A stretch of DNA of 64,000 nt from Aphelocoma coerulescens (GCF_041296385.1 NC_091016.1:10265997-10329996); one strand, 5' to 3'; numbered from the stretch's first letter, positions 20,001 through 34,267 are shown. Program-made: numbers and translations. Notes: generated by a model from the letters alone, not told the origin.

Positions 20001-22711
20001 AGCAATTCTCCCTGTGGCTCTGCTATGCGTGCTCTCGCATTTTTTCTCTCTCACTGAGCCTAAACTGTAGAACAAAAACATCCAGGAACTGCTGCCATGG
20101 GAATGCACAAAGACCAAAATCCCAGAGGTGGCCTGTACATTTCCTTTGCAGCCCCTGAACCATATCAAACGCACTGCTGGTCTGTACTTTTCTTTCCAGT
20201 GACACATCACATTCAGTCGAGCGGATACTGCAGACAAACCGAATCACTTCCAGCTAGCGAGCTCCAATACGAAAATGTGGCCGCACAGGAAGCTTTCACT
20301 GGCCTTGCATGGTACAGTTGCAAACTTGCACTATGACTGCAGTCAAATGGTACTCAGGGCTTTTACATTGCGTCTGTACACTGCACACACCCGACGGTGT
20401 TCTGTGCCTTCACTGTCAGTTTGGCTACCATCAAGTACTTTCATGTTCCCAAGGTGCCTATTTGGCACAAAGAAAAAGATACCAGCCTTGCTGGACTGCG
20501 ACTTCTTCTGCCAGTCTTTCACGTACACACTTCTCACTGGGGCTATGCACCTTTCTTCTAAGCTGTGTGGAAAGTCACATTCTTTACACTCACAGATGCC
20601 AGTTTCCATCCTTAAAAGAGCCCGCAGCTCTGCCCATGCAAGCAGTCTGAGAACCGAAGCCCGCTGGCAGCATTCAGCTTTGTCTCTTTTCAGAGCGTGT
20701 ACTGCACACAGCACAGTATGCTGTGGGGGGTTTTCCTCCGTTATAAGTACAGTCATACTCTTTCTGTTCCACTAAGTCCACATCATCCATCTACCTCTCG
20801 CTCAGGGAAAGGCAGTAGGAGAGAGAAAAGCAGTTGCTGCATTGGTCTTTCCGAGTCCATGATTTTCAACAAACCGCCGCACTCTGGATGACAAGGGGGT
20901 GCAATGGGAGGGTCTGCTGTTCTTGCTCAAGCTGGCACTTTCATGAGCTAATGTTTGTGTAGGATGTTCACAAGTTAGTATCTGGACTCTGCGAGAGTGA
21001 AAGACAGCGCTGGGGAGCTCACATTGCCCTCTGAGTGTGGTGCAAATAAGAGTTTGTACCTGGAAGGGGGAGATCAGTGAAATCTTTTTGTCCTGACACG
21101 GTTGATTTGAGAGCAGTGGTGTTTTCAACTTGGCTCTGCACTTTGGGTGGTTTATAGCTAGGTGAGGGGCCTTTCCTTCTTTTGCAAGTCCCCCCTGCCA
21201 TGCTGGGGTTGTTCTTCTGAGTGCTGACAGCGCGCAGGTTAAAGTTAACTGCTCCTCATGGCGCCCAGCACCATTCATGTGGCAATAGTTTGTTCCTTTG
21301 CGGATCCTGGCTCTTCGAATGTCTTTTGATTTCGTCCGGAAGACACTTCCATGTGGAGACAGCAACAGGTTGCTGAATGGGCACCTTTTGTGACCAATAT
21401 TTACACTTGATGAAATTAGTGCATCAGGATGGTGATAGGCAACCAATGACCACTCAATTAACACTTACAATATTACTAACTTAAGCGAAACGAGGTTTTG
21501 CAAATGGCAATCTCTCCTTTGTACTGATACAGCCCTAATTTAATTTTCTTCAATGCACCAGCCTCAAGCACGGTGCTCTGCATGATTGCAAGTAAGAATT
21601 GCAAGATTGCAAGTAGGAACATTTAGTTGGAAAGGAAAGCTGATGGCACAGGTTCACATGACGCTGTTTCTATTCTTCAAAGTGAATGTGAAACCCACTC
21701 TAACTTATTATCCAAATAGGAGAGCACCAGGGAATGCTCATACTTTAAAGGTAGCAGGGAAAAGAGCTCAGAAGCTTGGCTCTTGCATTCCCTCTCTAAC
21801 AGTTCAACAGCTCTAGCCCAGAGAACTGCCTACTAGGAAGAGCCATTAAATTCACATGCTCTTCTATGTGCACTTTCCTCCTCAGCTTTAAGTACCATCA
21901 TAATCCTTCAGTCTCACAGAGTCAGGATGCAAACAGAATTTTATCAGGGGCTGCTAAAGTCAGCAGGATGCAAATTTGTTCAACAGCTTGGCTTTTTCAT
22001 TCCTTCTCTAACAGTTCAACAGCTATAGCCCACAGAACTGCCCATGAGGAAAAGCCATTAATTCGCTGAGAACACCCTACATGCAGATCCAAAACTGCTT
22101 TCTTTGCCAAAGAGAGAAACTATGAGCCCATCTCAGAAGAACTGGGATCTCCTCCTCCAAAATAGAAAACATCCAGGAACTGCTCCCATCCAATGTGCCA
22201 GAACACTGTTACTGGACATTACCTGCCCTGGTGTCTAAATCAGCTGCACACCAAGGATGAGCATAGCTGCTTGTCTTGGCTTACTGCCAAGAGTTCAGAA
22301 GACCACCTTTCAGAAGTGGAAACGACATGCCAAAATTGACTTTTTCAGGAGACTGCCTTGAAAATAGGGCGTTGCAACTCCATACTTGTACAAATCAAGG
22401 CAGTGCTTCTACACCAAATATGCCAGGACAGAAAGTTGCTGCTGCCCTTTACCTCCACTAGGCAGCTTCTTATGTGCACCTGAAACACTGGGGCTAGGTG
22501 CTTTCCTTCCCATGGAAAAGCATTGTCATCCTCTCTGAGGAACTGGCGTGCTACCGCCAATATTGAATATATCTAAGAATTGCTCCTACACAAGAGGTGC
22601 CAGGAGAGAAATGTCTCAGTTGAGTTTACTTCCCCATGGGACCTTATCATCTGCTCCACCAACACTGGGATTCAGACCTTTGCATTCCAAGGAAAGGCAT
22701 TATGAGTCACT

Positions 22712-24162
22712 TGGCCTTGCGTTGCCTTCAGTACCATTGCCTGGTTTTTCCTAGCCTACCCTTGCTTTGCCTTCCTTGGCTACGTCTCTCTTGCCTATGT
22801 CTCCCTTGCCCTGCCCTGCCCTGCCTATGATTTCCTTGCTTTGCCCTGCCTTGCCTTTTCTTCCATGCAGGCAAGGCAATGCAGTCAAAGCAAGTTTAGG
22901 CAATTCTAGTCAAGTCAAGGGAAAGTTAGGGAAAGCAAAGCAAGAGCAGTGAGCAGGCAGCAAAGTAGGGCCAATGAGTGCGAGGCAAGAGAAGGCCCAG
23001 AAGTTGTAGTTCGGAAGGCAGGGCATAGGAAGGTAAGTCCAGTGATGCAGAGGGCAGGCAAAGACAAGAAAGGCTAGGCAAGGAAAGGCCAGCCAAGAAA
23101 GGGGTAGGCAAATAAAAACAGGGAATGCTTACACAAAGCAATGTGAAGCAAGGAACAGCTAGGCAAGTCAAGGCAAGAACACAGAAAGGTCAGTGGAGTA
23201 AGGCAAGCAAGGGAGAGATAGGAGAAGCAAGTTAAATCAAAGGAGAGGAAGACAAGACATGGAAGGCCAGGGAAGGAGGCAGTAGGCAGGGGCTGGTTAT
23301 GAAAGGCAGTGCAAGGCTGTTGCTGTTGAGACGGTCACGACACACATACACTCTCTGCCCCGAGCAATGGCAAAAAACCACTTGTATTATTTATGCATCT
23401 TCTCTTATGCACTTTTTTAGCTACATGTGCATGGACTATTATTTTGCTATAATACAATACTATTGGTTGTCTATAGTGTACACACATTCTTTGCTAAACA
23501 TCAGCCAGTATCGTCCCTTTTGCAGCTGTTACAACTTCTTTCTGTTGTTTATCTTCTTGCTTCTGCAATTCTCACGGGTACAAAATGATTGTATCAACGG
23601 AAATGTCTGTGAGGCCTTCAGACCAGCTGTTGGTTCCCACAAAAGGCAAAGGAGTGGTAGACAAAAGAAGGCCAGGAATCTGTAGGCAAAGCAGGGATTG
23701 GGAGGGGTAGGCAAAGGAAAGCAAGGCCATGTTGGAAAGGGGCACAAATGTCAAGAAGGGCAAGGGTTATGCAAGGCAGTGCAAGGCAAGGGAAGGGTAG
23801 GCAGGCCAAGGCAAGACAAGAGCATGGAGGGGTGGTGCAGAAAAGGTGATGATCGGATGGATAGGCCAGTCAAAGGTGGGTAGGTGTGGGTAGACTAGGC
23901 GAGGGAAAGAGGGGTAGCAGGGCAAGGCAAGTGTTGGCTTTGCAAAGCAAGGCAAGAGAGACTTAGGCAAGGCCAAGAGAGTCATAGGAGAAGCAGGCAA
24001 GACAAGACCAGGAAACAAGGGGTAAGAAAGTCAAGGTGGGAGATTGGTGAACAAGGCCATGCAATGGAGACATAGGAAGGGCAAGGGAGGTACACAGAGG
24101 TGTCTGTAAGGCAATGCAAGGCTGGGCTCTGCATGGCAAGGGATGATCAGGTATGGCAATGC
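22712..24162 (+). repeat. Pentamer block with LTR-like insertion, unit 3
   Basis: Strand switch near 22867. Collinear with unit 1 with no length change detected. Confidence 0.85.
23318..23641 (-). mobile_element. Solo-LTR-like insertion, unit 3
   Basis: Same site, orientation and flanking hexamers as in unit 1. Confidence 0.6.
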
Positions 24163-24550
24163 CTTCATGTACCCCACTGTTTCAGGAGAATATGAGAGGT
24201 GGCCCAGGGGTGGTCAAAGCCAGCAAGACCCATCTGTCCTGGCAGCTTTCCTCCGGGAGTAATCCTTGGTTGTATTGGATATGGGACATGCAATCACCAT
24301 TTTAGCCATAGACTCCTGGACAAGAATGAAAGTTCTTTTCCCTGGGAAGGAAAACACGTAGACCCACTGTTTCAGGTGCAGATGCAAGACAGAACAAGGA
24401 AGGACAAGGCACTCGAAGAACGCCTTCTTTCTGGACGCGTCCTTCTGGGTGTGCTCAAGCTGCGTGGGCTCGGCAGCACTGAAGGTGTAAGAACCTGTTT
24501 CTGGCCAGGCAGTGTGCTGCAGTGCAAGGGCTGCGCCTTACTTTGTTGAA

Positions 24551-24722
24551 GCAGGCAGAGCATTCTCAGCTGAATCTGCTTGTTGAAGCAGCTCTTGGCT
24601 GGACATTTGCAAGTCGCGCCACTGAGTCCATGAAGCCGGTGCCCAGCTGCTTCGTTCTTCGCCTTCTGTGGTCCGGACAGGACTGAAGCGCAGCGATGGC
24701 TTGGAGCTTTGCCGCTCTTCAG
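24551..24722 (+). repeat. Hybrid arm 1 of unit 3
   Basis: A24568 is the arm-1 state, but the next three diagnostic sites are in the arm-2 state, as in the single arm of unit 2. The 726-bp segment follows intact and arm 2 is at 25278-25449. Confidence 0.9.
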
Positions 24723-25277
24723 CGTGAACACTGCACGCAGCCACAGGCTGCTGTGCAGGGCTTTTCCTCAGCTCGACGTACAGTCATTCTCTTGCTGTTT
24801 CCCCGAGTCGAAAGTGTCCGTGTAGCTCTCTCGCTCAGCGAAAGGCGTCAGGAGAGAAACACTTGCTGGATGAGCTTTTCGCTGGCCAAGCCTTTCAACA
24901 CAGCACCACCATTCGGGCAAAGGAGGAGGAGAAAGGAAAGAGCACCTTTTCGTCCCGGCACGTTCTTCTTTGCGAGACGCCTCTCCGCCTCTTCGCTCCC
25001 TGCAAGGCTGTAATGTGCGCGGTGGCACTTGGAAGCGAGAAGGCAGGTGCAAGAGAGCACCGCGATCTGACGGCGCTGTGCCGGCTGGAAAGGAAAGAGG
25101 GCTGCCACTGGAATGCGGTGCAAATACAGGTTTGCACGCGTCGAGGGTAAGCGCCGGGTGAGCTTGCTGACCTAAAACCGTTCTCTGTGCCAGACACAGG
25201 CATTGAGAATCTTTCCGTTAAGAATCAGGCTGCCACGCAAACAGAACGTGGTGCTGCCTAGCGCTGCGAGGGAAAGT

Positions 25278-25449
25278 GCAGGCAGAGCATTCTCGGCTGA
25301 ATCTGCTTGTTGAAGCAGCTCTTGGCTGGACATTTGCAAGTCGCGCCACTGAGTCCATGAAGCCGGTGCCCAGCTGCTTCGTTCTTCGCCTTCTGTGGTC
25401 CGGACAGGACTGAAGCGCAGCGATGGCTTGGAGCTTTGCCGCTCTTCAG
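25278..25449 (+). repeat. Arm 2 of unit 3
   Basis: All four diagnostic sites are in the arm-2 state. It differs from arm 1 of the same unit at one diagnostic base only, so the two arms are nearly identical here. Confidence 0.9.
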
Positions 25450-26401
25450 ATTGTTTACTGCAGGCATCTACATTTTTCTGTGCACGGATTTTCCTCAGCT
25501 GGACATAGAATTATTTTCTTGCTGTTTTACAGTGTCCAGACCATCTGTGTAGCTCTCGGTCAGGGAAATGCGTCAAGAGAGACGCCCTTGCTGGATGAGC
25601 TTTTCGCTGGCCAAGCCTTTCGACATCCCACCACAATTGGTCGAGGACGAGGAGAAAGGAGGGGTAACAGGGTAATATCTCTACAGTGCATCAGGTCATG
25701 TGAAATTTGTGCTGCTGCTGCCTAGTGCCCTTGCAGCTATCTGGGGAAGCAATTGCCCTTCCCTTCAGTCTCTGAGTTTTGGAGAACACGAATGCATGTA
25801 GGATGCAAGCGGAGGAGGGAAGTACAGAGTGCACCGGTGAGTTCGCTGTTGCTTACCTGGGGAGGGCGGAGGTGCAGCCCAGCACTGGCTTTGACGTCTA
25901 CGGCCGTTCTCCAGGAGAGTAGCTGCTGGAGGCTGCCAAGGGAGCTGCGAGCACGAAAGTATAGCGGGCGTCTGTCTTAGAAGAAAGGCGCAGAGCCGCA
26001 CTGTGATGCGCCCTTTCAGGAGGCTGCTTGGAGAAAGGGTGCTTTAGGAGGGCCTTCTGCTTTGACGCCTGCTCCTGGCTGAGCTCTAGCTGCAGGGACT
26101 CTGCAAGGCTGAACGACTAGGAAAGTGCCTATCTCCACGCTGTGGGATGAAGTGCTACGGCTCCGCGTTCCCTTTTGGAGACGCGAGGACTCCCTCAGCC
26201 GGCTTGGCTTGTGAACGAGCCTGCTGGACTTCTGCAACTCGGTGCACTGCACCTGCAAGCCCGGTGCTCTGCGGCTTCATTTTTCGCCTCACGTTATCCG
26301 CACGGAAGGGAAGCCCAGCGAGGGCACTGAACTTTGCCGCTTTTGCTCGTGCATGCTGCACGCACCCTCGGTGTAGCGTGCACGATTTCTTTCCACAGCT
26401 C

Positions 26402-27113
26402 TATAGGAGAAAGGCTCGCGAAGGGTGTCTGGACTTCAGGCGGCTCTCTTGAAAGCTGTGTATTGCATAGGCGAAGTTACAGCATTTCAGGGAGTGGGTA
26501 TCCAGAGCCAGCCCTACAGCTGTCAGCTACAGCTGGTAGGCATACCTGGAGCCGCTTTCTGTTCAAGTTAGAAAGCATTATGTATTTTTCTTTGCTGAGT
26601 ATCTCAATACATAGCAACCAATAAGCACCATACAACAATACCTTTACATTTGCCTGTAGCCTATCATGACTACTACCATTACCATATTATAGTCATTCTT
26701 ATCCAATCACAAGAGTAAGTATGTTACAATTTAAGCTTACAGTGGAAAATTCTCAGACCTCTCTTCTTCTTGCTACATCGACATTTCTTGTTTGCCTGCG
26801 ATAGCTCTCTTTTTGGTAAAAACATGTTTTCTATTTCCTTATGGCCTTCTTGAGACTTATTTACTTGGTGAAAAACATGTGCTTGTTTGTACTCACATAC
26901 CGGTGTCCTAATAAAAAACATCTCCTTCCAACTCAATCTCCAACCTTTGCCTTCTCAGTTATTCAGTGATCAGTGTTTCAGCAAAACACCTTTTACTCTC
27001 TATCAAAACTCGTTTCCATTTCTACCTCATGCTAAGTTTCTACATTCAGAGATCTTTCTGTCAAGCCTACATAGCTGTGAAACTTTCTTACCAAACTTTC
27101 ATCCTCTCCAACA
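26402..27113. mobile_element. AT-rich insertion in the module, unit 3
   Basis: Same junctions as 6919-7630 of unit 1. Confidence 0.55.
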
Positions 27114-30100
27114 AGCTCGAGCTACAAGGACACCCTTTCAGTTTCGCTGAGTCCACGCTGCCCACGTAGCTGTCGCTGAGCGAAGTGTGCCAGGGGAGAA
27201 GCACTTGCTGGAAGAGTCTTTCAATGCGCACGGCTTTGAAGGCAGCACCACAATGTGGGCCACGAGAAGGGGTGAGGAGGAATGTGGTGTCGTCCTGGCA
27301 CCTTTCTCCTGTGTGAGCTGTCTACCGAAGCTCTTTGCTCCTTGCGAGACGGCAGCGTGCGCCGGAGTACACTCGAGCCGAGGAGCGGGCAGACAGCATC
27401 GCCATCTGACGGGCGCTTTGCAGCTTGCCGCAGAAAGCGCTGCACTGCCGGGCACAGTGTTCCGGGCGAGAAGCAGAAGACCGTCCGCCTCCGGGGGAAC
27501 GAAGGTACGGCGTGCTCGAAAAGGCGAAGAACGAAGCCGCGGAGCGCCGGGCTCGCGTGCTCGTTGTACGGGCTGCAAGACGAGCGTGGCTGCCACTCTC
27601 CTGCCTGCTGAATTGACGTTATAGCCTTGGGAAGGAGGAAGTTCCACGGCACTTTCCTGTGCTGCTGCTGCCTATTCCTCTTGTAGCTCTCTGTGGAAGC
27701 ATTTGCGCTTCCCTTCAGTCTCCGTCTTTCCGAGAACACGATGGTAGTAGCATGCAGCGGAGGAGGGAAGAACAGAGCGCACCGGTGAGTCTGGTGCCGC
27801 TTACGTGCGGAAGGCGAAGGTGCAGCCCAGCCCTGGCTTCTACTTCTCGGGCCGTTCTCCAGGAAAGCAGCTGCTGGAGGCTGCCAAGGGAGCTGCGAGA
27901 GTGAAAGCAAGGTGGGCGTCTGTCTTAGAAGAAAGGCACAGAGCCACAGTGTCATTTGCGATTTCCGAAGGCTGGTTGGAGAGGCGTGCTTTAGGAAAGC
28001 CTTCTGCTTTGACGCCTGCTCCTGGCTGAGCTCTAGTTGCAGGGACTCTGCAAGGCTGAACAACTAGGAAAGTGCCTATGTCCACGCTGTGGGATGAAGC
28101 ACTATAGCTGCGGCTTCCTTTCTGGAGCAAGCAAGAATGCTCTCAGCCGACTCTGCTTGTGAACGAGCCCTTGCTGGTCTTGGGCAATTTGGTGCACTGC
28201 ACACGCAAGCCCAGTGCTCTGCAGCTAAATTGTTTGCCTTAAGTGGTCTGGACTGAAGAGAAGGCCAGCGATGGCAGTGAACTTTGCTGCTTTTCCGCGT
28301 GCATGCTGCACCCACCAACGGTGCACCGTGCACGGTTTCTTTGCTCAGCTCGAGCTACAGCGACACCCTTTCGGTTTCGCTGAGTCCACGCTGCCCATGC
28401 AGCTCTCACTCAGCGAAGTGCGCCAGGGGAGAAGCACTTGCTGGAGAAGTCTTTCAATGTGCAAGGCTTTGAAGGCAGCACCCCAATCGGGACATGAGGA
28501 GGGCTGATGAAGAACGTGGTTCTTTCTTGGCAACTTTCTCCTGTGCGAGATGTCTACCGAAGATCTTTGCTCCTTGCCAGACTGCAGTGTGCACCAGAGT
28601 ACACTCTGGCCGAGAAGGAGAAGGCAGACAGCACCACCATCTGACGGGCCCTATGCAGGTTATGACAGAAAGCAGACTGCCCCTGGAAGGCACTGGCAGC
28701 TACGAGTTCCCCAAGTGTCAGGGGCAAATGCTGGGCGAGCTCGTCATCCTGGCACGGTTCTCTGTGCGAGAGCGACTTCTCAGCGGTCCTTCTCGTGGCC
28801 CCGATTGCGCTGCTGTGTTTTCAAAGTCCTGCACACTGAAAGACTCATCCAGCAAGTGCTTCTCCCCTTCAAGTTTCGCTGAGCGAGAGCTACCATGGGT
28901 AGTGTGGACGCCGCGAAACCGAAGGGGTCTCCCGCTAGCTCGAGCTGCGGAAAAACCGTGCACAGCACACTGACAAGCGGCAAAGCACAATGGCCTCGCT
29001 CGGCTTCTCTTCTGCCCAGACAACGAAAGGCGAAGAACGAAGCCTCAGAGCACCGGGCTTGTGCGTGCAGCATTGCAGAAAGCCCAGAGACGCCTATCGG
29101 GAATTTCGGTCCTTGCGAGAGAGTCTTGTGTGCCTCGTGGTGCTTCGAGCCGAGAAAGACCGGGCAGACAGCACCGCCACAGAGGGGGCGCTTTTGCACC
29201 TTGTAAAAGGCAAGAGGACTGCTCCTGGAAGGTGGTGCGAATCCCTGTTGCCACTAGTGTCAGGAGCAAAGTGCTTGCAAGCTTATTGTCCTGGCACAGC
29301 TCTCTGCGGGAGACGTAGCCGAGAAGCTTTCCGCTTAGCTTGGGATGGCAAGAGGGACAGATTGTGCTGCTACGTAGCGCTGGGAAGGAGAGGTGCAGGG
29401 CCCAGGCGTGTTTGGGCAGAAGCAGTGCACTGGAGCGCTTGGCTGCCGACACAGCGTTCCGTGCGAGAAGCAGACCGCTGTTCGCCTCCGGGAGAATGAA
29501 GGTACGGCGTGCTCGAAAAGGCGAAGGACGAAGCCGCAGAGCACCGGGCTGGTGTGCGCGTCGTATGGGCTTGCAAGACGAAGGGTGGCTGCTGCACTCC
29601 TGCCTGCTGAATTGACGTTCTAGCATTCGGAAGGAGGACGCTCAAGGGCACTTGCTTGTGCCGCTGCCTCTTCCTCTTCCAGCTCTAGGTGGAAGTGATT
29701 GTGCTTCTTCTCAAGATTCTTGTGGAAACTCTTTTGTTGAACTTTGGAGTGCAAAATCCTGGGAACTGAATGTTACATTCCATCTAGAACGAAAGTTTTA
29801 TTCCTCAGTTTTTGTCAGGAACAGCTAGAATGGAAAACACATCTTGGCTTTTTGCATTCCCTTCAGAGAATATTAACACTACGCAAATCGATGCCACGAT
29901 CTATTCTGTCACCTAAATTTACTGTTTCAATCATGCACTCATACGCTGCTCGTCTGAAATTTTCTGTCCAGATTCATTTGACCTCACGCATCTTCTGTTT
30001 TGCAGTACCAACAAGTCTTGCTACAGAAAGACATGCTAGATCAGCAGCAGTGTTTAGGTAGGCCTTTGGTACGGCAGTATCTGAACAGCACGCAACTCAT

Positions 30101-32816
30101 ACCTCAGCAATTCTCCCTGTGGCTCTGCTATGCGTGCTCTCGCATTTTTTCTCTCTCACTGAGCCTAAACTGTAGAACAAAAACATCCAGGAACTGCTGC
30201 CATGGGAATGCACAAAGACCAAAATCCCAGAGGTGGCCTGTACATTTCCTTTGCAGCCCCTGAACCATATCAAACGCACTGCTGGTCTGTACTTTTCTTT
30301 CCAGTGACACATCACATTCAGTCGAGCGGATACTGCAGACAAACCGAATCACTTCCAGCTAGCGAGCTCCAATACGAAAATGTGGCCGCACAGGAAGCTT
30401 TCACTGGCCTTGCATGGTACAGTTGCAAACTTGCACTATGACTGCAGTCAAATGGTACTCAGGGCTTTTACATTGCGTCTGTACACTGCACACACCCGAC
30501 GGTGTTCTGTGCCTTCACTGTCAGTTTGGCTACCATCAAGTACTTTCATGTTCCCAAGGTGCCTATTTGGCACAAAGAAAAAGATACCAGCCTTGCTGGA
30601 CTGCGACTTCTTCTGCCAGTCTTTCACGTACACACTTCTCACTGGGGCTATGCACCTTTCTTCTAAGCTGTGTGGAAAGTCACATTCTTTACACTCACAG
30701 ATGCCAGTTTCCATCCTTAAAAGAGCCCGCAGCTCTGCCCATGCAAGCAGTCTGAGAACCGAAGCCCGCTGGCAGCATTCAGCTTTGTCTCTTTTCAGAG
30801 CGTGTACTGCACACAGCACAGTATGCTGTGGGGGGTTTTCCTCCGTTATAAGTACAGTCATACTCTTTCTGTTCCACTAAGTCCACATCATCCATCTACC
30901 TCTCGCTCAGGGAAAGGCAGTAGGAGAGAGAAAAGCAGTTGCTGCATTGGTCTTTCCGAGTCCATGATTTTCAACAAACCGCCGCACTCTGGATGACAAG
31001 GGGGTGCAATGGGAGGGTCTGCTGTTCTTGCTCAAGCTGGCACTTTCATGAGCTAATGTTTGTGTAGGATGTTCACAAGTTAGTATCTGGACTCTGCGAG
31101 AGTGAAAGACAGCGCTGGGGAGCTCACATTGCCCTCTGAGTGTGGTGCAAATAAGAGTTTGTACCTGGAAGGGGGAGATCAGTGAAATCTTTTTGTCCTG
31201 ACACGGTTGATTTGAGAGCAGTGGTGTTTTCAACTTGGCTCTGCACTTTGGGTGGTTTATAGCTAGGTGAGGGGCCTTTCCTTCTTTTGCAAGTCCCCCC
31301 TGCCATGCTGGGGTTGTTCTTCTGAGTGCTGACAGCGCGCAGGTTAAAGTTAACTGCTCCTCATGGCGCCCAGCACCATTCATGTGGCAATAGTTTGTTC
31401 CTTTGCGGATCCTGGCTCTTCGAATGTCTTTTGATTTCGTCCGGAAGACACTTCCATGTGGAGACAGCAACAGGTTGCTGAATGGGCACCTTTTGTGACC
31501 AATATTTACACTTGATGAAATTAGTGCATCAGGATGGTGATAGGCAACCAATGACCACTCAATTAACACTTACAATATTACTAACTTAAGCGAAACGAGG
31601 TTTTGCAAATGGCAATCTCTCCTTTGTACTGATACAGCCCTAATTTAATTTTCTTCAATGCACCAGCCTCAAGCACGGTGCTCTGCATGATTGCAAGTAA
31701 GAATTGCAAGATTGCAAGTAGGAACATTTAGTTGGAAAGGAAAGCTGATGGCACAGGTTCACATGACGCTGTTTCTATTCTTCAAAGTGAATGTGAAACC
31801 CACTCTAACTTATTATCCAAATAGGAGAGCACCAGGGAATGCTCATACTTTAAAGGTAGCAGGGAAAAGAGCTCAGAAGCTTGGCTCTTGCATTCCCTCT
31901 CTAACAGTTCAACAGCTCTAGCCCAGAGAACTGCCTACTAGGAAGAGCCATTAAATTCACATGCTCTTCTATGTGCACTTTCCTCCTCAGCTTTAAGTAC
32001 CATCATAATCCTTCAGTCTCACAGAGTCAGGATGCAAACAGAATTTTATCAGGGGCTGCTAAAGTCAGCAGGATGCAAATTTGTTCAACAGCTTGGCTTT
32101 TTCATTCCTTCTCTAACAGTTCAACAGCTATAGCCCACAGAACTGCCCATGAGGAAAAGCCATTAATTCGCTGAGAACACCCTACATGCAGATCCAAAAC
32201 TGCTTTCTTTGCCAAAGAGAGAAACTATGAGCCCATCTCAGAAGAACTGGGATCTCCTCCTCCAAAATAGAAAACATCCAGGAACTGCTCCCATCCAATG
32301 TGCCAGAACACTGTTACTGGACATTACCTGCCCTGGTGTCTAAATCAGCTGCACACCAAGGATGAGCATAGCTGCTTGTCTTGGCTTACTGCCAAGAGTT
32401 CAGAAGACCACCTTTCAGAAGTGGAAACGACATGCCAAAATTGACTTTTTCAGGAGACTGCCTTGAAAATAGGGCGTAGCAACTCCATACTTGTACAAAT
32501 CAAGGCAGTGCTTCTACACCAAATATGCCAGGACAGAAAGTTGCTGCTGCCCTTTACCTCCACTAGGCAGCTTCTTATGTGCACCTGAAACACTGGGGCT
32601 AGGTGCTTTCCTTCCCATGGAAAAGCATTGTCATCCTCTCTGAGGAACTGGCGTGCTACCGCCAATATTGAATATATCTAAGAATTGCTCCTACACAAGA
32701 GGTGCCAGGAGAGAAATGTCTCAGTTGAGTTTACTTCCCCATGGGACCTTATCATCTGCTCCACCAACACTGGGATTCAGACCTTTGCATTCCAAGGAAA
32801 GGCATTATGAGTCACT

Positions 32817-34267
32817 TGGCCTTGCGTTGCCTTCAGTACCATTGCCTGGTTTTTCCTAGCCTACCCTTGCTTTGCCTTCCTTGGCTACGTCTCTCTTGCC
32901 TATGTCTCCCTTGCCCTGCCCTGCCCTGCCTATGATTTCCTTGCTTTGCCCTGCCTTGCCTTTTCTTCCATGCAGGCAAGGCAATGCAGTCAAAGCAAGT
33001 TTAGGCAATTCTAGTCAAGTCAAGGGAAAGTTAGGGAAAGCAAAGCAAGAGCAGTGAGCAGGCAGCAAAGTAGGGCCAATGAGTGCGAGGCAAGAGAAGG
33101 CCCAGAAGTTGTAGTTCGGAAGGCAGGGCATAGGAAGGTAAGTCCAGTGATGCAGAGGGCAGGCAAAGACAAGAAAGGCTAGGCAAGGAAAGGCCAGCCA
33201 AGAAAGGGGTAGGCAAATAAAAACAGGGAATGCTTACACAAAGCAATGTGAAGCAAGGAACAGCTAGGCAAGTCAAGGCAAGAACACAGAAAGGTCAGTG
33301 GAGTAAGGCAAGCAAGGGAGAGATAGGAGAAGCAAGTTAAATCAAAGGAGAGGAAGACAAGACATGGAAGGCCAGGGAAGGAGGCAGTAGGCAGGGGCTG
33401 GTTATGAAAGGCAGTGCAAGGCTGTTGCTGTTGAGACGGTCACGACACACATACACTCTCTGCCCCGAGCAATGGCAAAAAACCACTTGTATTATTTATG
33501 CATCTTCTCTTATGCACTTTTTTAGCTACATGTGCATGGACTATTATTTTGCTATAATACAATACTATTGGTTGTCTATAGTGTACACACATTCTTTGCT
33601 AAACATCAGCCAGTATCGTCCCTTTTGCAGCTGTTACAACTTCTTTCTGTTGTTTATCTTCTTGCTTCTGCAATTCTCACGGGTACAAAATGATTGTATC
33701 AACGGAAATGTCTGTGAGGCCTTCAGACCAGCTGTTGGTTCCCACAAAAGGCAAAGGAGTGGTAGACAAAAGAAGGCCAGGAATCTGTAGGCAAAGCAGG
33801 GATTGGGAGGGGTAGGCAAAGGAAAGCAAGGCCATGTTGGAAAGGGGCACAAATGTCAAGAAGGGCAAGGGTTATGCAAGGCAGTGCAAGGCAAGGGAAG
33901 GGTAGGCAGGCCAAGGCAAGACAAGAGCATGGAGGGGTGGTGCAGAAAAGGTGATGATCGGATGGATAGGCCAGTCAAAGGTGGGTAGGTGTGGGTAGAC
34001 TAGGCGAGGGAAAGAGGGGTAGCAGGGCAAGGCAAGTGTTGGCTTTGCAAAGCAAGGCAAGAGAGACTTAGGCAAGGCCAAGAGAGTCATAGGAGAAGCA
34101 GGCAAGACAAGACCAGGAAACAAGGGGTAAGAAAGTCAAGGTGGGAGATTGGTGAACAAGGCCATGCAATGGAGACATAGGAAGGGCAAGGGAGGTACAC
34201 AGAGGTGTCTGTAAGGCAATGCAAGGCTGGGCTCTGCATGGCAAGGGATGATCAGGTATGGCAATGC
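32817..34267 (+). repeat. Pentamer block with LTR-like insertion, unit 4
   Basis: Strand switch near 32972. Collinear with unit 1 with no length change detected. Confidence 0.85.
33423..33746 (-). mobile_element. Solo-LTR-like insertion, unit 4
   Basis: Same site, orientation and flanking hexamers as in unit 1. Confidence 0.6.

Larger units (their letters stand above)
19483..29587. repeat. Macrosatellite unit 3 (type B, long, 10,105 bp)
   Basis: A long unit, but with type B markers C25605, A28563 and C29084. Its first arm (24551-24722) is hybrid: the first diagnostic base is the arm-1 state and the next three are the arm-2 state. One extra A near 25051 explains the odd length. Private substitutions are T22373, C24385, T25780 and G29347. 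It is the only B-type long unit in the window. Confidence 0.97.

Noticed and set aside
1..29587. Trimer (long-short-long) higher-order repeat of 29.6 kb
   Set aside because: Unit lengths fit, but unit 3 is type B and unit 6 is type A, and shared private bases pair 4 with 6 and 5 with 7, which favours a dimer with an irregular unit 3.
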